A stretch of 64,000 nucleotides of DNA from Ventricola sp051883735. GTDB taxonomy: Bacteria; Bacillota; Clostridia; Christensenellales; Aristaeellaceae. The position numbers were made by a program, and so were the translations under genes. Location: positions 1-64,000 of the forward strand of contig JBJEUH010000095.1 of the NCBI GenBank assembly GCA_051883735.1. The letters run 5' to 3'. Shown in pieces: positions 48,201-56,202 of the stretch. Within the stretch, counting starts at the first letter, position 1. Every line of letters starts with the position of its first letter. The notes under the pieces are model-generated. The model was not told where the DNA came from. It worked only from the letters and a program-made list of their open reading frames with translations, and made no database searches.

Positions 48201-51060
48201 GAACGTCTTCGGTCTGACGGACGGCTGCGAGAGCTGGGAGACGCTCAACAACACGAGCAATCGCGTGATCTACAAGAGCGCGGACTTTACCGGCACGGCC
48301 TGGCAGGACGATTTTGAGGCGCGCTATCCCGAGGATAACACCGACCCCGCGAACCTGGCCGTCATGGCGGCCTGGGTGGCGAGCACGGACAGGAGCGCGG
48401 TTTCATCTGATGAGGAAAAGGCGGAGCGGCTTCAGAAATTCAGGGACGAGTTTGAGGAGCACTTCATCCTGGAGCCGATGCTGTTTTACTACCTGTTCAC
48501 GGAAACCTTCCTGATGGTGGACAGCCGGGCGAAGAACTTCTTCCCGACGACCTTTGACGGCGCGCACTGGTTCCCGTTCCCCTATGACTTCGACACGGCC
48601 ATCGGCATCAACAACGAGGGCCAGCTGGTCTTTGACTACGACCTCGAGGACACGGACACCGTGGATGGCAGCAACGTCTTCAACGGTCAGGACAGCGTGC
48701 TCTTTACCAACCTGCGCGACGCCTTCCCGGACGAGCTTTCCGCGATGTACAAGACGCTGCGCAGCGGCGGCGTGTTTAGCTGCGATGAGGTGCTTCGCCG
48801 GTTCACGGCGCACCAGAGCGTCTGGCCGGAGGCCGTCTGGAACGAGGACGCCTGGGAGAAGTACCTGGAGCCGCTGGAAAACGACAACGACGGCAGCTAT
48901 CTCACCATGCTTCAGGGCAGCAAGGCCAGCCAGCGCGCGTGGTGGCTCTTCAATGGCTTTAGGTACCGGGACAGCAAGTACCAGTGCGGCGACGCGCAGA
49001 GCCAGTTCATCACGCTGCGCTGCTACGCGGTGGGCGACATCACGGTCACGCCGTACAGCCACATCTGGCCGCGCATCAAGTACGGCAGCTACACGGTCAC
49101 GCGGCGCGGCAAGCGCAACGAGGCGATGACGCTCGCCTGCCCGCTGGACGCGATGAACGACACGGAGGTCTACATCTACAGCGCGGACCGTCTGGCGGCC
49201 ATCGGCGACCTGTCGCCCCTGCAGGTGGGCTATGCGAATTTCTCCATGGCGACCAAGCTGCAGAGCCTCAAGCTCGGCGACGGCGCGGCGGACTACGCCA
49301 ACACGCGCCTGACGGAGCTGTATGTGGGCAACAACGAGCTGCTGACGCTGCTGGACGTGCGCAACTGTGTCAACCTGTCCATGACGGTTGACCTGTCCGG
49401 CTGCGTGGGCATCGAGACGATCCTGGCGAAGGGTTCGTCCGTCACCGGCTTTACGCTGCCCGTCGGCGGCAGACTGCGCACGCTGGAGCTGCCTGGCACC
49501 GTGACCAACCTGACGATCCGCGATCAGAAGCAGTTTGAAACGCTGACCATGGACGGATACGGCGCGCTCACGACGCTTCGGCTGGAGAACACGCCCGGCC
49601 TGCCTGTGGAGGACATCCTGCTGGGCGCGGACGCGCTCACCCGCGCGCGCCTGATCGGCATGGAATGGGAGGCGGAGAGCGAAGAGAGCCTGACGCGCTG
49701 CATCGAGCGGCTTGAGGGCTGCATCGGCATGGACGCCGCAGGCAGCAACACGGACAGGGCCGTCGTCACAGGCCGCGTGAGCGTTCCCTCGATCAGCGCG
49801 GAGCTGCTTACGCGCATCAATGACGACTTCCCGGAGCTGGTCGTCGTGGCGGGCGGCGCGGCGCAGTACGTTGTGCGCTATATCAACTATGACGGCACGC
49901 TGCTCACGCGCGCCGTGGTCGGCGAGGGCGACGCTGCTCCTGATCCCGTGGCAGAGGGGACGATCGAGGCCCCGACGCGCGAGGGCACGGAGGACACGCG
50001 CTACGCCTATACCGGCTTCATTCTGCCTGAGAAGGTCAGCGGCAATCTGACGCTGACGGCGCAGTACGAGACGCAGTACCGCGTGCGCTTCATGAACGGG
50101 GACGCCGTATACGACGAGCAGTGGATCGTCTCCGGCCAGGCGGCAAGCACGCCCGGCGGCACGCCGGCCAAGGCCAGCACGGCGCAATACAGCTATGCGT
50201 TCAGCCGGTGGGAGGGCGATTATGCCTCCATCACCGCGCCGACGGAGATCAACGCGGTCTTCACGGCGACTGTGAGGACGTATACGGTGTACTTCTACAA
50301 CGGAAGCACGCTTTTGCAGACCGTGACCAACGTGCCGTATGGCGGCAGCGCGAGCTACACCGGCAGCACGCCGACCTACACGGGCGACGACGCAGAGGAC
50401 TACGAGTTCACCGGATTCAGCCCGAGCGGCACGAACATCACCGGAGATACGAGCTGCTATGCGCAGTTCAGGTATAACGGGTATGTCTACACGAAGCTGA
50501 TTGACCGGAGCATCAGCGGAGATTACACGAATGAGACGGTGATGTCGGTTGGCGACTATGCGTTCAACAGATGCTCTGCGCTGACCAGCGTCAGTCTTCC
50601 CGCGGCTACGACTATTGGCAGCAATTCGTTCCAAAACTGTACTGCGCTGACCAGTATCAGCCTCCCTACTGCTACATCTATTGGCAGCTATGCGTTCCAA
50701 GGCTGCTCTGCGCTGAGCAGCATCACCCTTCCCGCGGTTACGTCTATTGGCGAATATGCGTTCCAAAGCTGCTCTGCGCTGACCATCGTCAGTCTTTCCG
50801 CGGCCACGTCTATTGGCGGCTATGCGTTCTTCAGCTGCTCGAAGTTTGAAGCACTCATCCTGAGCAACGCGGAAGCTGTCTGCACGCTGAGCAGCACCAG
50901 CGCATTCAACAGTTCGCTGATTTCCAAAGGAACCGGCTATATCTACGTTCCGGCTGCATTGGTCGATTCCTATAAGGCTGCAACCAACTGGAGCACATAC
51001 GCTGATCAGATCAGGGCGATTGAGGATTATCCGGAGATCACAGGAGGTGAGAATTCTTGA
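45277..51060 (+). CDS. Large baseplate/fibre protein with CotH-like and leucine-rich domains (1927 aa)
   Basis: TTG start at 45277 behind GAGGAGG. Domains in order: BppU/DUF2479-like N-terminal domain (1-120); Ala-rich coiled coil (135-240); Ig-like domains (270-460); LamG-like domain (from about 577); a CotH-kinase-like domain (about 850-1115) with VQGTSSAGYKKKNFK, DSRAKNFFP near 1083 and PYDFDTAIG near 1103; repeat-like linkers (1326-1500); InlB-type beta repeats (1528-1731); and BspA-type leucine-rich repeats (1755-1860). It probably forms the receptor-binding fibre or adhesin. Start without ATG is supported by the ribosome site. Confidence 0.7.
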   Translation: MPFSFKTIVRLDKPAREIVWETLACVGNKNAHTIIVEVRDGLAQVDLTGYGVQLYAQRQDKGSVYIGGSVDENGCAVVTLDERCYAVEGRLRCTVEISKGDVIMAAAQVCLLVGKAHGDVIIDPGESIPSLEALMAQIAEMKAATEKANSAAQAAQIAADEMEERFSEVSESMSIQIASAENAALASAGNAAAAQQSARSAEQSATAAQSSAENAASDADAALAQAGQAQNAVEQMSMELSGKVDGAYVLDGALYLTSGGEVVAGPFSGFGGGSGGSSGATMAVTLSNLLESRTLTVAGGSAVLLRFAYSSVDEEGMDDGEGIGTVTVGGVRKAVFTAAQGENAIDIAPYLASGANTVRIRVENSEGSAKTLTYSVTMISLTMSTTFAEMAVYTGAVVFAYTVTGSGTKTVHFAMDGVEIGTEEVVSSGRSRSYAIAQQSDGAHVLTCWATLVQDGVEVSSNVLTVGMMFVTGAMAEPSVLTTFDRKSAVQGEALNVPFMVYDPASESAQVSLRVLAEDGSVYSEQTRTVDRTAQTWVVQNYPTGAIRLSIACGTAKAECALTVSESSVTVTPVTDALLLHFDPTGRSNGEEDAAAWTDGSVTAAFEDIGFGAADGWMTDADGASCLRILPGGQMTIPFAPFASDARESGLTIEVEMATHNVRDYDTVVLSCLSGGRGFYLASQYAQLSSEQSSVGMQFREDEKVRVSFAVEPRSLHRLIYVYVDGILCGVTQYPESDNFAQTPTAGLTIGAESAGIDLYRIRIYGKGLTRAEILDNAIADMALLAERTEAARRNDIFDLAGDIVVSKLPATLPYMVISCAELPQYKGDKKDCAIEYVSPADPSRGFTCESAQIDVQGTSSAGYKKKNFKWKIKSGFTYTASGEAAEGYMLREGSMPASVFCMKADVASSEGANNVELVCLYNDTVPHKTPAQEEDSRVRVGIDGVPCVVFWQNTETGDVRFWGKYNFNHDKGAENVFGLTDGCESWETLNNTSNRVIYKSADFTGTAWQDDFEARYPEDNTDPANLAVMAAWVASTDRSAVSSDEEKAERLQKFRDEFEEHFILEPMLFYYLFTETFLMVDSRAKNFFPTTFDGAHWFPFPYDFDTAIGINNEGQLVFDYDLEDTDTVDGSNVFNGQDSVLFTNLRDAFPDELSAMYKTLRSGGVFSCDEVLRRFTAHQSVWPEAVWNEDAWEKYLEPLENDNDGSYLTMLQGSKASQRAWWLFNGFRYRDSKYQCGDAQSQFITLRCYAVGDITVTPYSHIWPRIKYGSYTVTRRGKRNEAMTLACPLDAMNDTEVYIYSADRLAAIGDLSPLQVGYANFSMATKLQSLKLGDGAADYANTRLTELYVGNNELLTLLDVRNCVNLSMTVDLSGCVGIETILAKGSSVTGFTLPVGGRLRTLELPGTVTNLTIRDQKQFETLTMDGYGALTTLRLENTPGLPVEDILLGADALTRARLIGMEWEAESEESLTRCIERLEGCIGMDAAGSNTDRAVVTGRVSVPSISAELLTRINDDFPELVVVAGGAAQYVVRYINYDGTLLTRAVVGEGDAAPDPVAEGTIEAPTREGTEDTRYAYTGFILPEKVSGNLTLTAQYETQYRVRFMNGDAVYDEQWIVSGQAASTPGGTPAKASTAQYSYAFSRWEGDYASITAPTEINAVFTATVRTYTVYFYNGSTLLQTVTNVPYGGSASYTGSTPTYTGDDAEDYEFTGFSPSGTNITGDTSCYAQFRYNGYVYTKLIDRSISGDYTNETVMSVGDYAFNRCSALTSVSLPAATTIGSNSFQNCTALTSISLPTATSIGSYAFQGCSALSSITLPAVTSIGEYAFQSCSALTIVSLSAATSIGGYAFFSCSKFEALILSNAEAVCTLSSTSAFNSSLISKGTGYIYVPAALVDSYKAATNWSTYADQIRAIEDYPEITGGENS

Positions 51061-51655
51061 GCGATTTTGTGCCCACAATCGATACTTTAGGTGAATCCGC
51101 ATTGATAGACAGCATCATCGATCGGAGCATTACCGAGTTTCTGGATCAAATGGCTACGTCTATTGGCGTCTTTGCGTTCCAAAACTGCTCTGCGTTGACC
51201 AGTGTCAGTCTCCTAGCGGTTACGTCTGTTGGCAGCAGTGCGTTCCAAGGCTGCTCTGCGCTGACCAGCGTCAGTCTCCTAGCGGTTACGTCTATTGGCA
51301 GCAGTGCGTTCCAAGGCTGCTCTGCGCTGACCAGCGTCAGTCTTCCCGCGGCTACGACTATTGGCAGCAATTCGTTCCAAAACTGTTCTGCGCTGACCAG
51401 CGTCAGCCTCCCTACTGTTACATCTATTGGCAGCTATGCGTTCAAAAACTGCTCTGCGTTGACCAGCGTCAGCCTTCCTGCGGCTACGTCTATTGGCAGC
51501 TATGCGTTCCAAAACTGCTATGTGCTGACCAGTATCAGCATTCCCGCGGTTGCGACTATTGGCGACAATGCGTTCTTTGGATGCTATGCGCTGAGCAGCG
51601 TCAGTCTTCCCGCGGCTACGTCTATTGGCGGCAATGCGTTCAACAGCTGCTCGAA
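50575..51655 (+). repeat. 69-bp leucine-rich repeat units shared between two fibre genes
   Basis: BspA-type repeats of 23 residues (69 bp), with consensus CSALTSVSLPAATSIGSYAFQN, occur about 4-5 times in the C-terminal end of the 45277 gene (50575-50850) and about 8-9 times in the 51057 gene (51140-51655). DNA is near-identical between copies, and one 50-60 base segment is identical in both genes. The downstream ends (AEAVCTLSSTSAFNSSLI ... IRAIEDYPEI) are also nearly identical, around 50855-51048 and 51660-51855. Confidence 0.85.
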
Positions 51656-51869
51656 ACTCGAAGCACTCATCCTGAGCAACGCGGAAGCTGTCTGCACGCT
51701 GAGCAGCACCAGCGCATTCAACAGTTCGCTGATTCCCAAAGGAACCGGCTATATCTACGTCCCGGCTGCGTTGGTTGATTCCTATAAGGCCGCGACCAAC
51801 TGGAGCACATACGCCGATCAGATCAGGGCGATTGAGGATTATCCGGAGATTTGCGGGACGAGCGAATGA
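51057..51869 (+). CDS. Second leucine-rich-repeat fibre cassette (270 aa)
   Basis: TTG start at 51057 overlaps the previous stop (TTGA), with AGGAGG upstream. Residues 1-40 (SDFVPTIDTLGESALIDSIIDRSITEFL) have no partner in the upstream gene beyond the DRSI segment; residues 40-200 are leucine-rich repeats that match the upstream gene; the end is a near copy of its C-terminus. It is either a separately expressed tip subunit or a spare cassette that can recombine into the large fibre. TTG starts are used in both, so translation is plausible. Confidence 0.6.
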   Translation: MSDFVPTIDTLGESALIDSIIDRSITEFLDQMATSIGVFAFQNCSALTSVSLLAVTSVGSSAFQGCSALTSVSLLAVTSIGSSAFQGCSALTSVSLPAATTIGSNSFQNCSALTSVSLPTVTSIGSYAFKNCSALTSVSLPAATSIGSYAFQNCYVLTSISIPAVATIGDNAFFGCYALSSVSLPAATSIGGNAFNSCSKLEALILSNAEAVCTLSSTSAFNSSLIPKGTGYIYVPAALVDSYKAATNWSTYADQIRAIEDYPEICGTSE

Positions 51870-51896
51870 ACAGCCGGACGATGAGGGAGGATTCGC

Positions 51897-52025
51897 ATGT
51901 TGATACTTACATCCGCCGCAATCGCCCTGCTGTTCCTGATCCTCACGCGTGCGGCGGCGCGGGAGGATGAACGGATGGGGATACGGTTTGAGGGGGAAGG
52001 GGTGAAGCAACGTGATCAAAGCTGA
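51897..52025 (+). CDS. Small membrane protein (42 aa) upstream of the endolysin gene
   Basis: ATG 51897 follows GGGAGG. One hydrophobic helix (LILTSAAIALLFLILTRAA) then a charged C-terminal segment (REDERMGIRFEGEGVKQRDQS). Its stop overlaps the endolysin GTG region by 14 bases. Such a position suits a holin-like or Rz-like accessory of lysis, but the evidence is hydropathy alone. Confidence 0.5.
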   Translation: MLILTSAAIALLFLILTRAAAREDERMGIRFEGEGVKQRDQS

Positions 52026-52779
52026 CGACGCGATCCGCACGGCGCGCAGCCTGATCGGCACGCCGTATTCGCAGCTTGACTGCATCAACCTGATTAAAAA
52101 GGTGATTCGGACAAGCCCGGGCGGCGTGCCCGGCTACACAACGGCGGGAACCAATACGCTGTGGGACAGCGCCAATGCAAGCGCGAAGTACCGCGACCTG
52201 ACCTGGCGGCAGGAGAGCATCAAGGGAGCGCGGGCCGGAATGCTGTCCTTCAAACGCAGCGGAACGGATGTGCATCACATCGGGCTTGTGACCGGCGACG
52301 GGACGGCGATTCACAGCTCCAGCGTGGCTGGGAAGGTCGTGGAGACGGCGCTGGACAAGAGCTGGCAGCTGCTTGCGATACACCGGTACATCGATGTGGA
52401 CGAACTCCCGAAGACCGCTGCGCCGACAGCTCCCTCAGGAGGGAGCCTTGGAGACGGAAAGGAGAAAGAGCAGATGACGCCATACAAGATGCAGGTTGTG
52501 GCGAGCAGCCTGAACGTGAGGAATGAGCCTGGGATTGGCGGCACGAGGATCGGTCGGCTCAGCGAGGGCGCGGTTGTGACGGTGCAGGCCGAGATGGAGA
52601 ACGGCTGGAAGTTCATCACCTATGGCGACAGCGGCAGCGGCTATGTGGACGGAAGCTATCTGGGCGCGTACGAGGAGCCTGCGGCGGCGGAGAATCCGAA
52701 GATCACGATTGTCGATTCTCAGGGCAACCACTTCTGTCCGGTTGGAGACTGGAAGGTTCTGATCGGCAGCATCGACTGA
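52012..52779 (+). CDS. Endolysin: NlpC/P60 peptidase with SH3 domain
   Basis: GTG start at 52012 behind AAGGGGTG. Residues 1-125 form an NlpC/P60 domain, with catalytic Cys24 in SQLDCINLIKKV and His near 86-87 in DVHHIGLVTGDG, which cleaves peptide stems of peptidoglycan. Residues 160-222 form an SH3b cell-wall-binding domain (QVVASSLNVRNEPGIGGTRIGRL ... GWKFITYGDSGSGYVDGSYL). The final 30 residues are unassigned. It is followed by a terminator. Confidence 0.88.
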   Translation: MIKADDAIRTARSLIGTPYSQLDCINLIKKVIRTSPGGVPGYTTAGTNTLWDSANASAKYRDLTWRQESIKGARAGMLSFKRSGTDVHHIGLVTGDGTAIHSSSVAGKVVETALDKSWQLLAIHRYIDVDELPKTAAPTAPSGGSLGDGKEKEQMTPYKMQVVASSLNVRNEPGIGGTRIGRLSEGAVVTVQAEMENGWKFITYGDSGSGYVDGSYLGAYEEPAAAENPKITIVDSQGNHFCPVGDWKVLIGSID

Positions 52780-52795
52780 TTGTCAGATTTGGAAG

Positions 52796-52824
52796 CAAGA
52801 CGCATGAAATGAGCGTCTTGTTTT
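52796..52824 (+). terminator. Intrinsic terminator after the endolysin gene
   Basis: A perfect 8-bp stem CAAGACGC (52796-52803) with GCGTCTTG (52813-52820), 9-nt loop, followed by TTTTCATTTT. Confidence 0.75.
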
Positions 52825-52915
52825 CATTTTGGCCTCAAAAAATGCAGATTTTGGCGACAAGAGCTGCTTTTTCACCCTGAAATGTTCAACTCGATGGGAA
52901 AAGGGGATGGTCACG

Positions 52916-53308
52916 ATGGGCGAAACCTTGAGCCAACTGCTCAAGCGCCTGATTCAATGGATTTACGGTGCGGTCGATGACAAGCGCAATGCGCCGCTGG
53001 CGGAGATTAAGGGCATGCTCGTGGAGCAGGGGAAGCGCTTTGACCGGCTCGAAGCGAAGGTGGAGAAGCTCTACGAGCACGACGCCGAGGCGATCGAGTG
53101 CGACCTAAGCGTGATGGACGACCGCATCTGCTACCTGATCGGCGCATGCCGGATGCGCGGGTACACGACCGCAGATGAGCGCAGGCGCGTGACACGCATG
53201 CACGACGCCTATCGGGCGCGCGGGGGAAACCACGGCGAGGAAAACGAGTACGCGGTGTTCCTCACGCTGCCGACCGAAGAAGAGTATCGACGACTGAAAG
53301 GAGAATGA
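52916..53308 (+). CDS. Coiled-coil lysis-region protein (XhlA-like candidate)
   Basis: The start was set at ATG 52916, 9 nt from AAAGGGGA; ATG 52907 is too close. The 130-residue protein contains a coiled coil (LAEIKGMLVEQGKRFDRLEAKVEKLYEHD, residues 27-55), then a helical region (RMHDAYRARGGNHGEE). Similar coiled-coil genes lie between endolysin and holin in Bacillota phages (XhlA-type). No membrane segment is visible, so lysis function is inferred from position. Confidence 0.5.
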   Translation: MGETLSQLLKRLIQWIYGAVDDKRNAPLAEIKGMLVEQGKRFDRLEAKVEKLYEHDAEAIECDLSVMDDRICYLIGACRMRGYTTADERRRVTRMHDAYRARGGNHGEENEYAVFLTLPTEEEYRRLKGE

Positions 53309-53311
53309 CCC

Positions 53312-53704
53312 ATGAAGAAGATTTTGCTTTTGATGATGCTGATCGCGTCTGTTCTGCTGATGATGACGGCTGCGCCTGCCTGCTGCTTTGCGGAGGGCAT
53401 GGAAGAGATCGCTGCGCCTTCCGAGCCTGTGACGTGGGAGTACCTGGTCACTGTTGCCGGCGCGAGCCTGATGACGCTGCTGATCGTGCAGTTCATCAAG
53501 GCGCCGCTGGACAGGGTATGGAAGGTTCCGACGGCATTTGTGGCTTATATGATTGCGCTGGCCATTTTGGTATCCGCCCATGCGATGACCAGCGGGATGA
53601 ACGTCAACACCTTCCTGCTGTGCCTGCTCAATGCGTTCATTGCGGCGACGTCGGCCATGGGCATGTATGAGAAGACGTTCAAGAAGATTGAGAAAACCGA
53701 ATAA
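53312..53704 (+). CDS. Holin
   Basis: ATG 53312 with AAAGGAG upstream. N-terminal hydrophobic segment (LLLMMLIASVLLMMTAAPACCFA, residues 5-28) with a signal-like end, and two more membrane helices near 50-65 and 75-115. 130 residues with a basic C-terminus (MYEKTFKKIEKTE). The fold and place fit a phage holin. It makes pores that let the endolysin reach the wall. Confidence 0.8.
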   Translation: MKKILLLMMLIASVLLMMTAAPACCFAEGMEEIAAPSEPVTWEYLVTVAGASLMTLLIVQFIKAPLDRVWKVPTAFVAYMIALAILVSAHAMTSGMNVNTFLLCLLNAFIAATSAMGMYEKTFKKIEKTE

Positions 53705-53711
53705 CGAAGCA

Positions 53712-53743
53712 GGGCCTCGGCAGTCGCGCCGAGGCCCTTTTTT
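53712..53743 (+). terminator. Strong terminator at the end of the phage genes
   Basis: A perfect 10-bp stem GGGCCTCGGC (53712-53721) with GCCGAGGCCC (53728-53737), followed by TTTTTT. It closes the late operon. Confidence 0.85.
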
Positions 53744-53834
53744 GATACTGTGATTCAAAATGTGTGTCAACAATGGCATGAGGACAATAAAATCGGAATT
53801 AAGCATATAATATATAAATACATACTATTTATCA
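53744..53834. other. AT-rich junction between phage and host
   Basis: About 90 bases of AT-rich sequence without genes separate the phage terminator from the leftward yitT-like gene. The codon style and gene families change here. The right attachment site is likely inside or next to this stretch, but no direct repeat can be checked since the left end is outside the window. No integrase is visible. Confidence 0.5.
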
Positions 53835-54740
53835 TTACTTCGCATTTTTGCCAAATAGATCAGATACTTCCGTGATCGAGATGAACGCATGCTCGTCGAT
53901 GTCGTGGACGATCGTGCGCATTCTGGCGATCTGGAAGCGGTTGACGACGAAGTAAACCAGCGTCTTGGCGTCGCCCGAGTAATAGCCGTGGGCGTCGATC
54001 AGCGTGATGCCCGTGCCGAAGGCCGCGGACAGCTCGCGGCAGATCTCCTGCGGATGATCGGTGATGATCATCGCGGCCTTGGTCTTGTCAAGGCCCTCGA
54101 CGATGAAGTCCACCGCCTTGATGCCGATGGCATAGGTTACGATGGAGTACAGCGGCAGAACCCAGCTGCCCATCATCGCGCCGGCGATGACATACAGAAT
54201 GGCGTTGTAGGCCATCACAAACGTGCCGACGGTCATGCCCAGCCTGCGGGAGAAGATCACGGCCAGCACCTCGATGCCGTCCAGCGCGCCGCCGTAGCGG
54301 ATGGTCGTGCCGGAGCCGACGCCCGAGATCAGGCCGCCGAAGATGGCGCACAGGAGCAGGTCGCCGCCGGCGATGGGCGACGCGCCCGGCGTGGCAAAGC
54401 GGCCGAAGAACGCGGCGGCCAGCGAGTAGATCACGACGGTGTAGATCGAGCGGATGGTGAACGACGCGCCCTCGCGCCGCAGGCCGTAGAGAAAGAGCGG
54501 CACGTTGAGCACGATCAGAAAGACGGAGAAGGGCACTGCGCCGCGGGCAAGCTGGGCAAAGAGCATCGATGTGCCCGAAATGCCGCTGTCATACAGCGCG
54601 ACGGGCGAGAGAAACAGCACCACGCCGAACGCGTTGACGACGCCGGCGATGGTCAGCATCGGCAGGGAACGTGGGGAAAGCGCCTTGCGCAGGCTGGTTA
54701 TCAGCGCGCCGGGCCGGAGAGATCGCTTGGATTTGGTCAC
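53835..54740 (-). CDS. YitT family membrane protein
   Basis: GTG start at 54740 with GAGGTGAT upstream. Five to six transmembrane segments in the first 200 residues (LPMLTIAGVVNAFGVVLFLSP, SVFLIVLNVPLFLYGL and others), followed by a DUF2179-type C-terminal domain (residues 215-300: KAAMIITDHPQEICRELSAAFGTGITLIDAHGYYSGD). That is the YitT/YqfU family, with no settled function. It is the first host gene to the right of the prophage. Confidence 0.85.
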   Translation of the reverse strand: MTKSKRSLRPGALITSLRKALSPRSLPMLTIAGVVNAFGVVLFLSPVALYDSGISGTSMLFAQLARGAVPFSVFLIVLNVPLFLYGLRREGASFTIRSIYTVVIYSLAAAFFGRFATPGASPIAGGDLLLCAIFGGLISGVGSGTTIRYGGALDGIEVLAVIFSRRLGMTVGTFVMAYNAILYVIAGAMMGSWVLPLYSIVTYAIGIKAVDFIVEGLDKTKAAMIITDHPQEICRELSAAFGTGITLIDAHGYYSGDAKTLVYFVVNRFQIARMRTIVHDIDEHAFISITEVSDLFGKNAK

Positions 54741-54860
54741 ATCATCACCTCATTTTACCCATCATAGCATGAAAACGTGCGGATTCATATCAAGAAAGCG
54801 TTAAAAAGCGCAGCGGTTAGTCGGCGCTTGGAGCCTGAAAAAAGGAAGGGTAAAGAAAAA

Positions 54861-54880
54861 CCGGAATCCGAAGATTCCGG
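54861..54880 (-). terminator. Terminator of the tRNA-Lys gene (minus strand)
   Basis: A perfect 8-bp stem CCGGAATC/GATTCCGG (54861-54868 with 54873-54880) with, on the - strand, a TTCG tetraloop, followed by TTTTTC. Confidence 0.75.
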
Positions 54881-54882
54881 TC

Positions 54883-54958
54883 TGGTGCACCATCAGGGGC
54901 TCGAACCCGGGACACCCTGATTAAGAGTCAGGTGCTCTACCAACTGAGCTAATGGTGC
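54883..54958 (-). tRNA. tRNA-Lys (anticodon CTT), host
   Basis: On the - strand the gene reads GCACCAT for the acceptor 5' side (ending plus 54952-54958) and ATGGTGC on the 3' side. The D-arm is GCTC-AGTTGGTA-GAGC, the anticodon stem CCTGA/TCAGG encloses loop CTCTTAA, and the T-loop is TTCGAGC. CCA is encoded (plus 54883-54885). Anticodon CTT reads AAG. Confidence 0.92.
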
Positions 54959-55199
54959 AGATCCTTTGTTTCGGGGCTCTCGCCTCTCAACGGAAAATAG
55001 TATATCACAGGCTTCGACAGAATGCAAGCCTTTTTCTCAGAAAAATGAATTTTTTTGAAGAGAGCGGAAGCGGACGCGTGTTCGCCGGGGCGGTCTCTGC
55101 GGCGGAGCAAACGGGAATGCGGCTTGATCTCAGGAATCCGGGTATTTTTGGCGGCTTTCCGGGGAGAGTAACCATCAGGAAAAATCTGCGGAGGGAAGC

Positions 55200-56108
55200 A
55201 TGAGGGCAAAGTGGACAGACCTGGCGATGGAGGCGCGCGGCAGCGTGCCGGTCAGCGATGTGCGGCTGGAGAGCGGCATCGAGCGCACGGTGGTCAGGAT
55301 TGAGGACGAGCAGACGGCCAGGGAACTCGGCAGACCGCGGGGCACCTATGTGACCCTCAGCTGCCCGCAGACGATGACCATCGAGCTGAGCATGCGCGAG
55401 GCGCTCAGCCGCGAGCTGGCGGACGCCATCCGGCAGATGCTGCCCGAGCGCACGCGCACGGTGCTGGTCACGGGCCTGGGCAACCGCAGCGTCACGCCGG
55501 ACGCGCTGGGGCCGCGCACGGTGGAGCGCGTGCTGGTCACGCGCCACATGGACGGCTGCCTGCCGGGCGACGTGTGCGCGCGGATGGCGAGCGTGTGCGC
55601 GGCTGCGCCGGGCGTGCTGGGCGTGACGGGGCTGGAGACGGCGGAGGTGCTGCGCGGCATGACGGAGCATGTGCGCCCGGACGCGGTGATCGCGGTGGAC
55701 GCGCTGGCGGCCCGCAGCTCGTCACGCATCTGCTCGACGATCCAGGTCGCGGATACGGGCATCTCGCCGGGCAGCGGCGTGGGCAATCACCAAAAAGCGC
55801 TGACGCGCGAGACGCTCGGCGCGCCGGTCATCGCCGTGGGCGTGCCGATGGTGGTGTACGCCTCGACCATCGCCAGCGACGCGATGAGCGACATGATCCG
55901 CGCGGACGGCGGCACGGAGGCGGATGAGGAGAAGGTGGCCGCGTGCGTGGAGCGCGTCGTCTCCGAGCGGCTGGGCGACCTGATCGTCACCCCGCGCGAG
56001 GTGGACGCGCTGGTGGAGCGCATGGCGGGCATTCTCGCCGAGGGGATCAACCTCGCGCTGCATCCGGGCCTGTCGCGCGCGGAGATTGAGCAGTTGATGG
56101 CCACCTGA
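55200..56108 (+). CDS. gpr: Spore germination protease GPR
   Basis: ATG 55200 follows GGAGGG. The N-terminal TDLAMEAR and SGIERTVVRIEDEQTARELGRPRGTYVTLSCP are typical of GPR, with the segments LVTGLGNRSVTPDALGPRTVERVLVTRHM (near 83) and VDALAARSSSRICSTIQVADTGISPGSGVGNHQ (near 160) that line the active site of this aspartate-type protease. It degrades small acid-soluble spore proteins on germination. Marks the host as an endospore former. 302 residues, a little shorter than in Bacillus. Confidence 0.93.
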   Translation: MRAKWTDLAMEARGSVPVSDVRLESGIERTVVRIEDEQTARELGRPRGTYVTLSCPQTMTIELSMREALSRELADAIRQMLPERTRTVLVTGLGNRSVTPDALGPRTVERVLVTRHMDGCLPGDVCARMASVCAAAPGVLGVTGLETAEVLRGMTEHVRPDAVIAVDALAARSSSRICSTIQVADTGISPGSGVGNHQKALTRETLGAPVIAVGVPMVVYASTIASDAMSDMIRADGGTEADEEKVAACVERVVSERLGDLIVTPREVDALVERMAGILAEGINLALHPGLSRAEIEQLMAT

Positions 56109-56202
56109 CGGCATCCCGCGCAGGAAGAAAAGCCCGATGAAGAAAACATCGTCGGGCCCTGCAGCGACAGACCTGACGTATCCCGGAGAAGGAGGAATTG
56201 CA

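Noticed and set aside
48403..51102. 899-residue leftward frame opposite the fibre gene
   Set aside because: Low-complexity shadow that includes a mirror of the leucine-rich repeats; no promoter or ribosome site.
50575..51655. Diversity-generating retroelement at the leucine-rich repeats
   Set aside because: No reverse transcriptase gene, no template repeat with adenine-specific variation; homologous recombination explains the pattern.
51140..51655. CRISPR array in the repeat region
   Set aside because: Repeats are 69 bp without spacers and lie in a coding frame.
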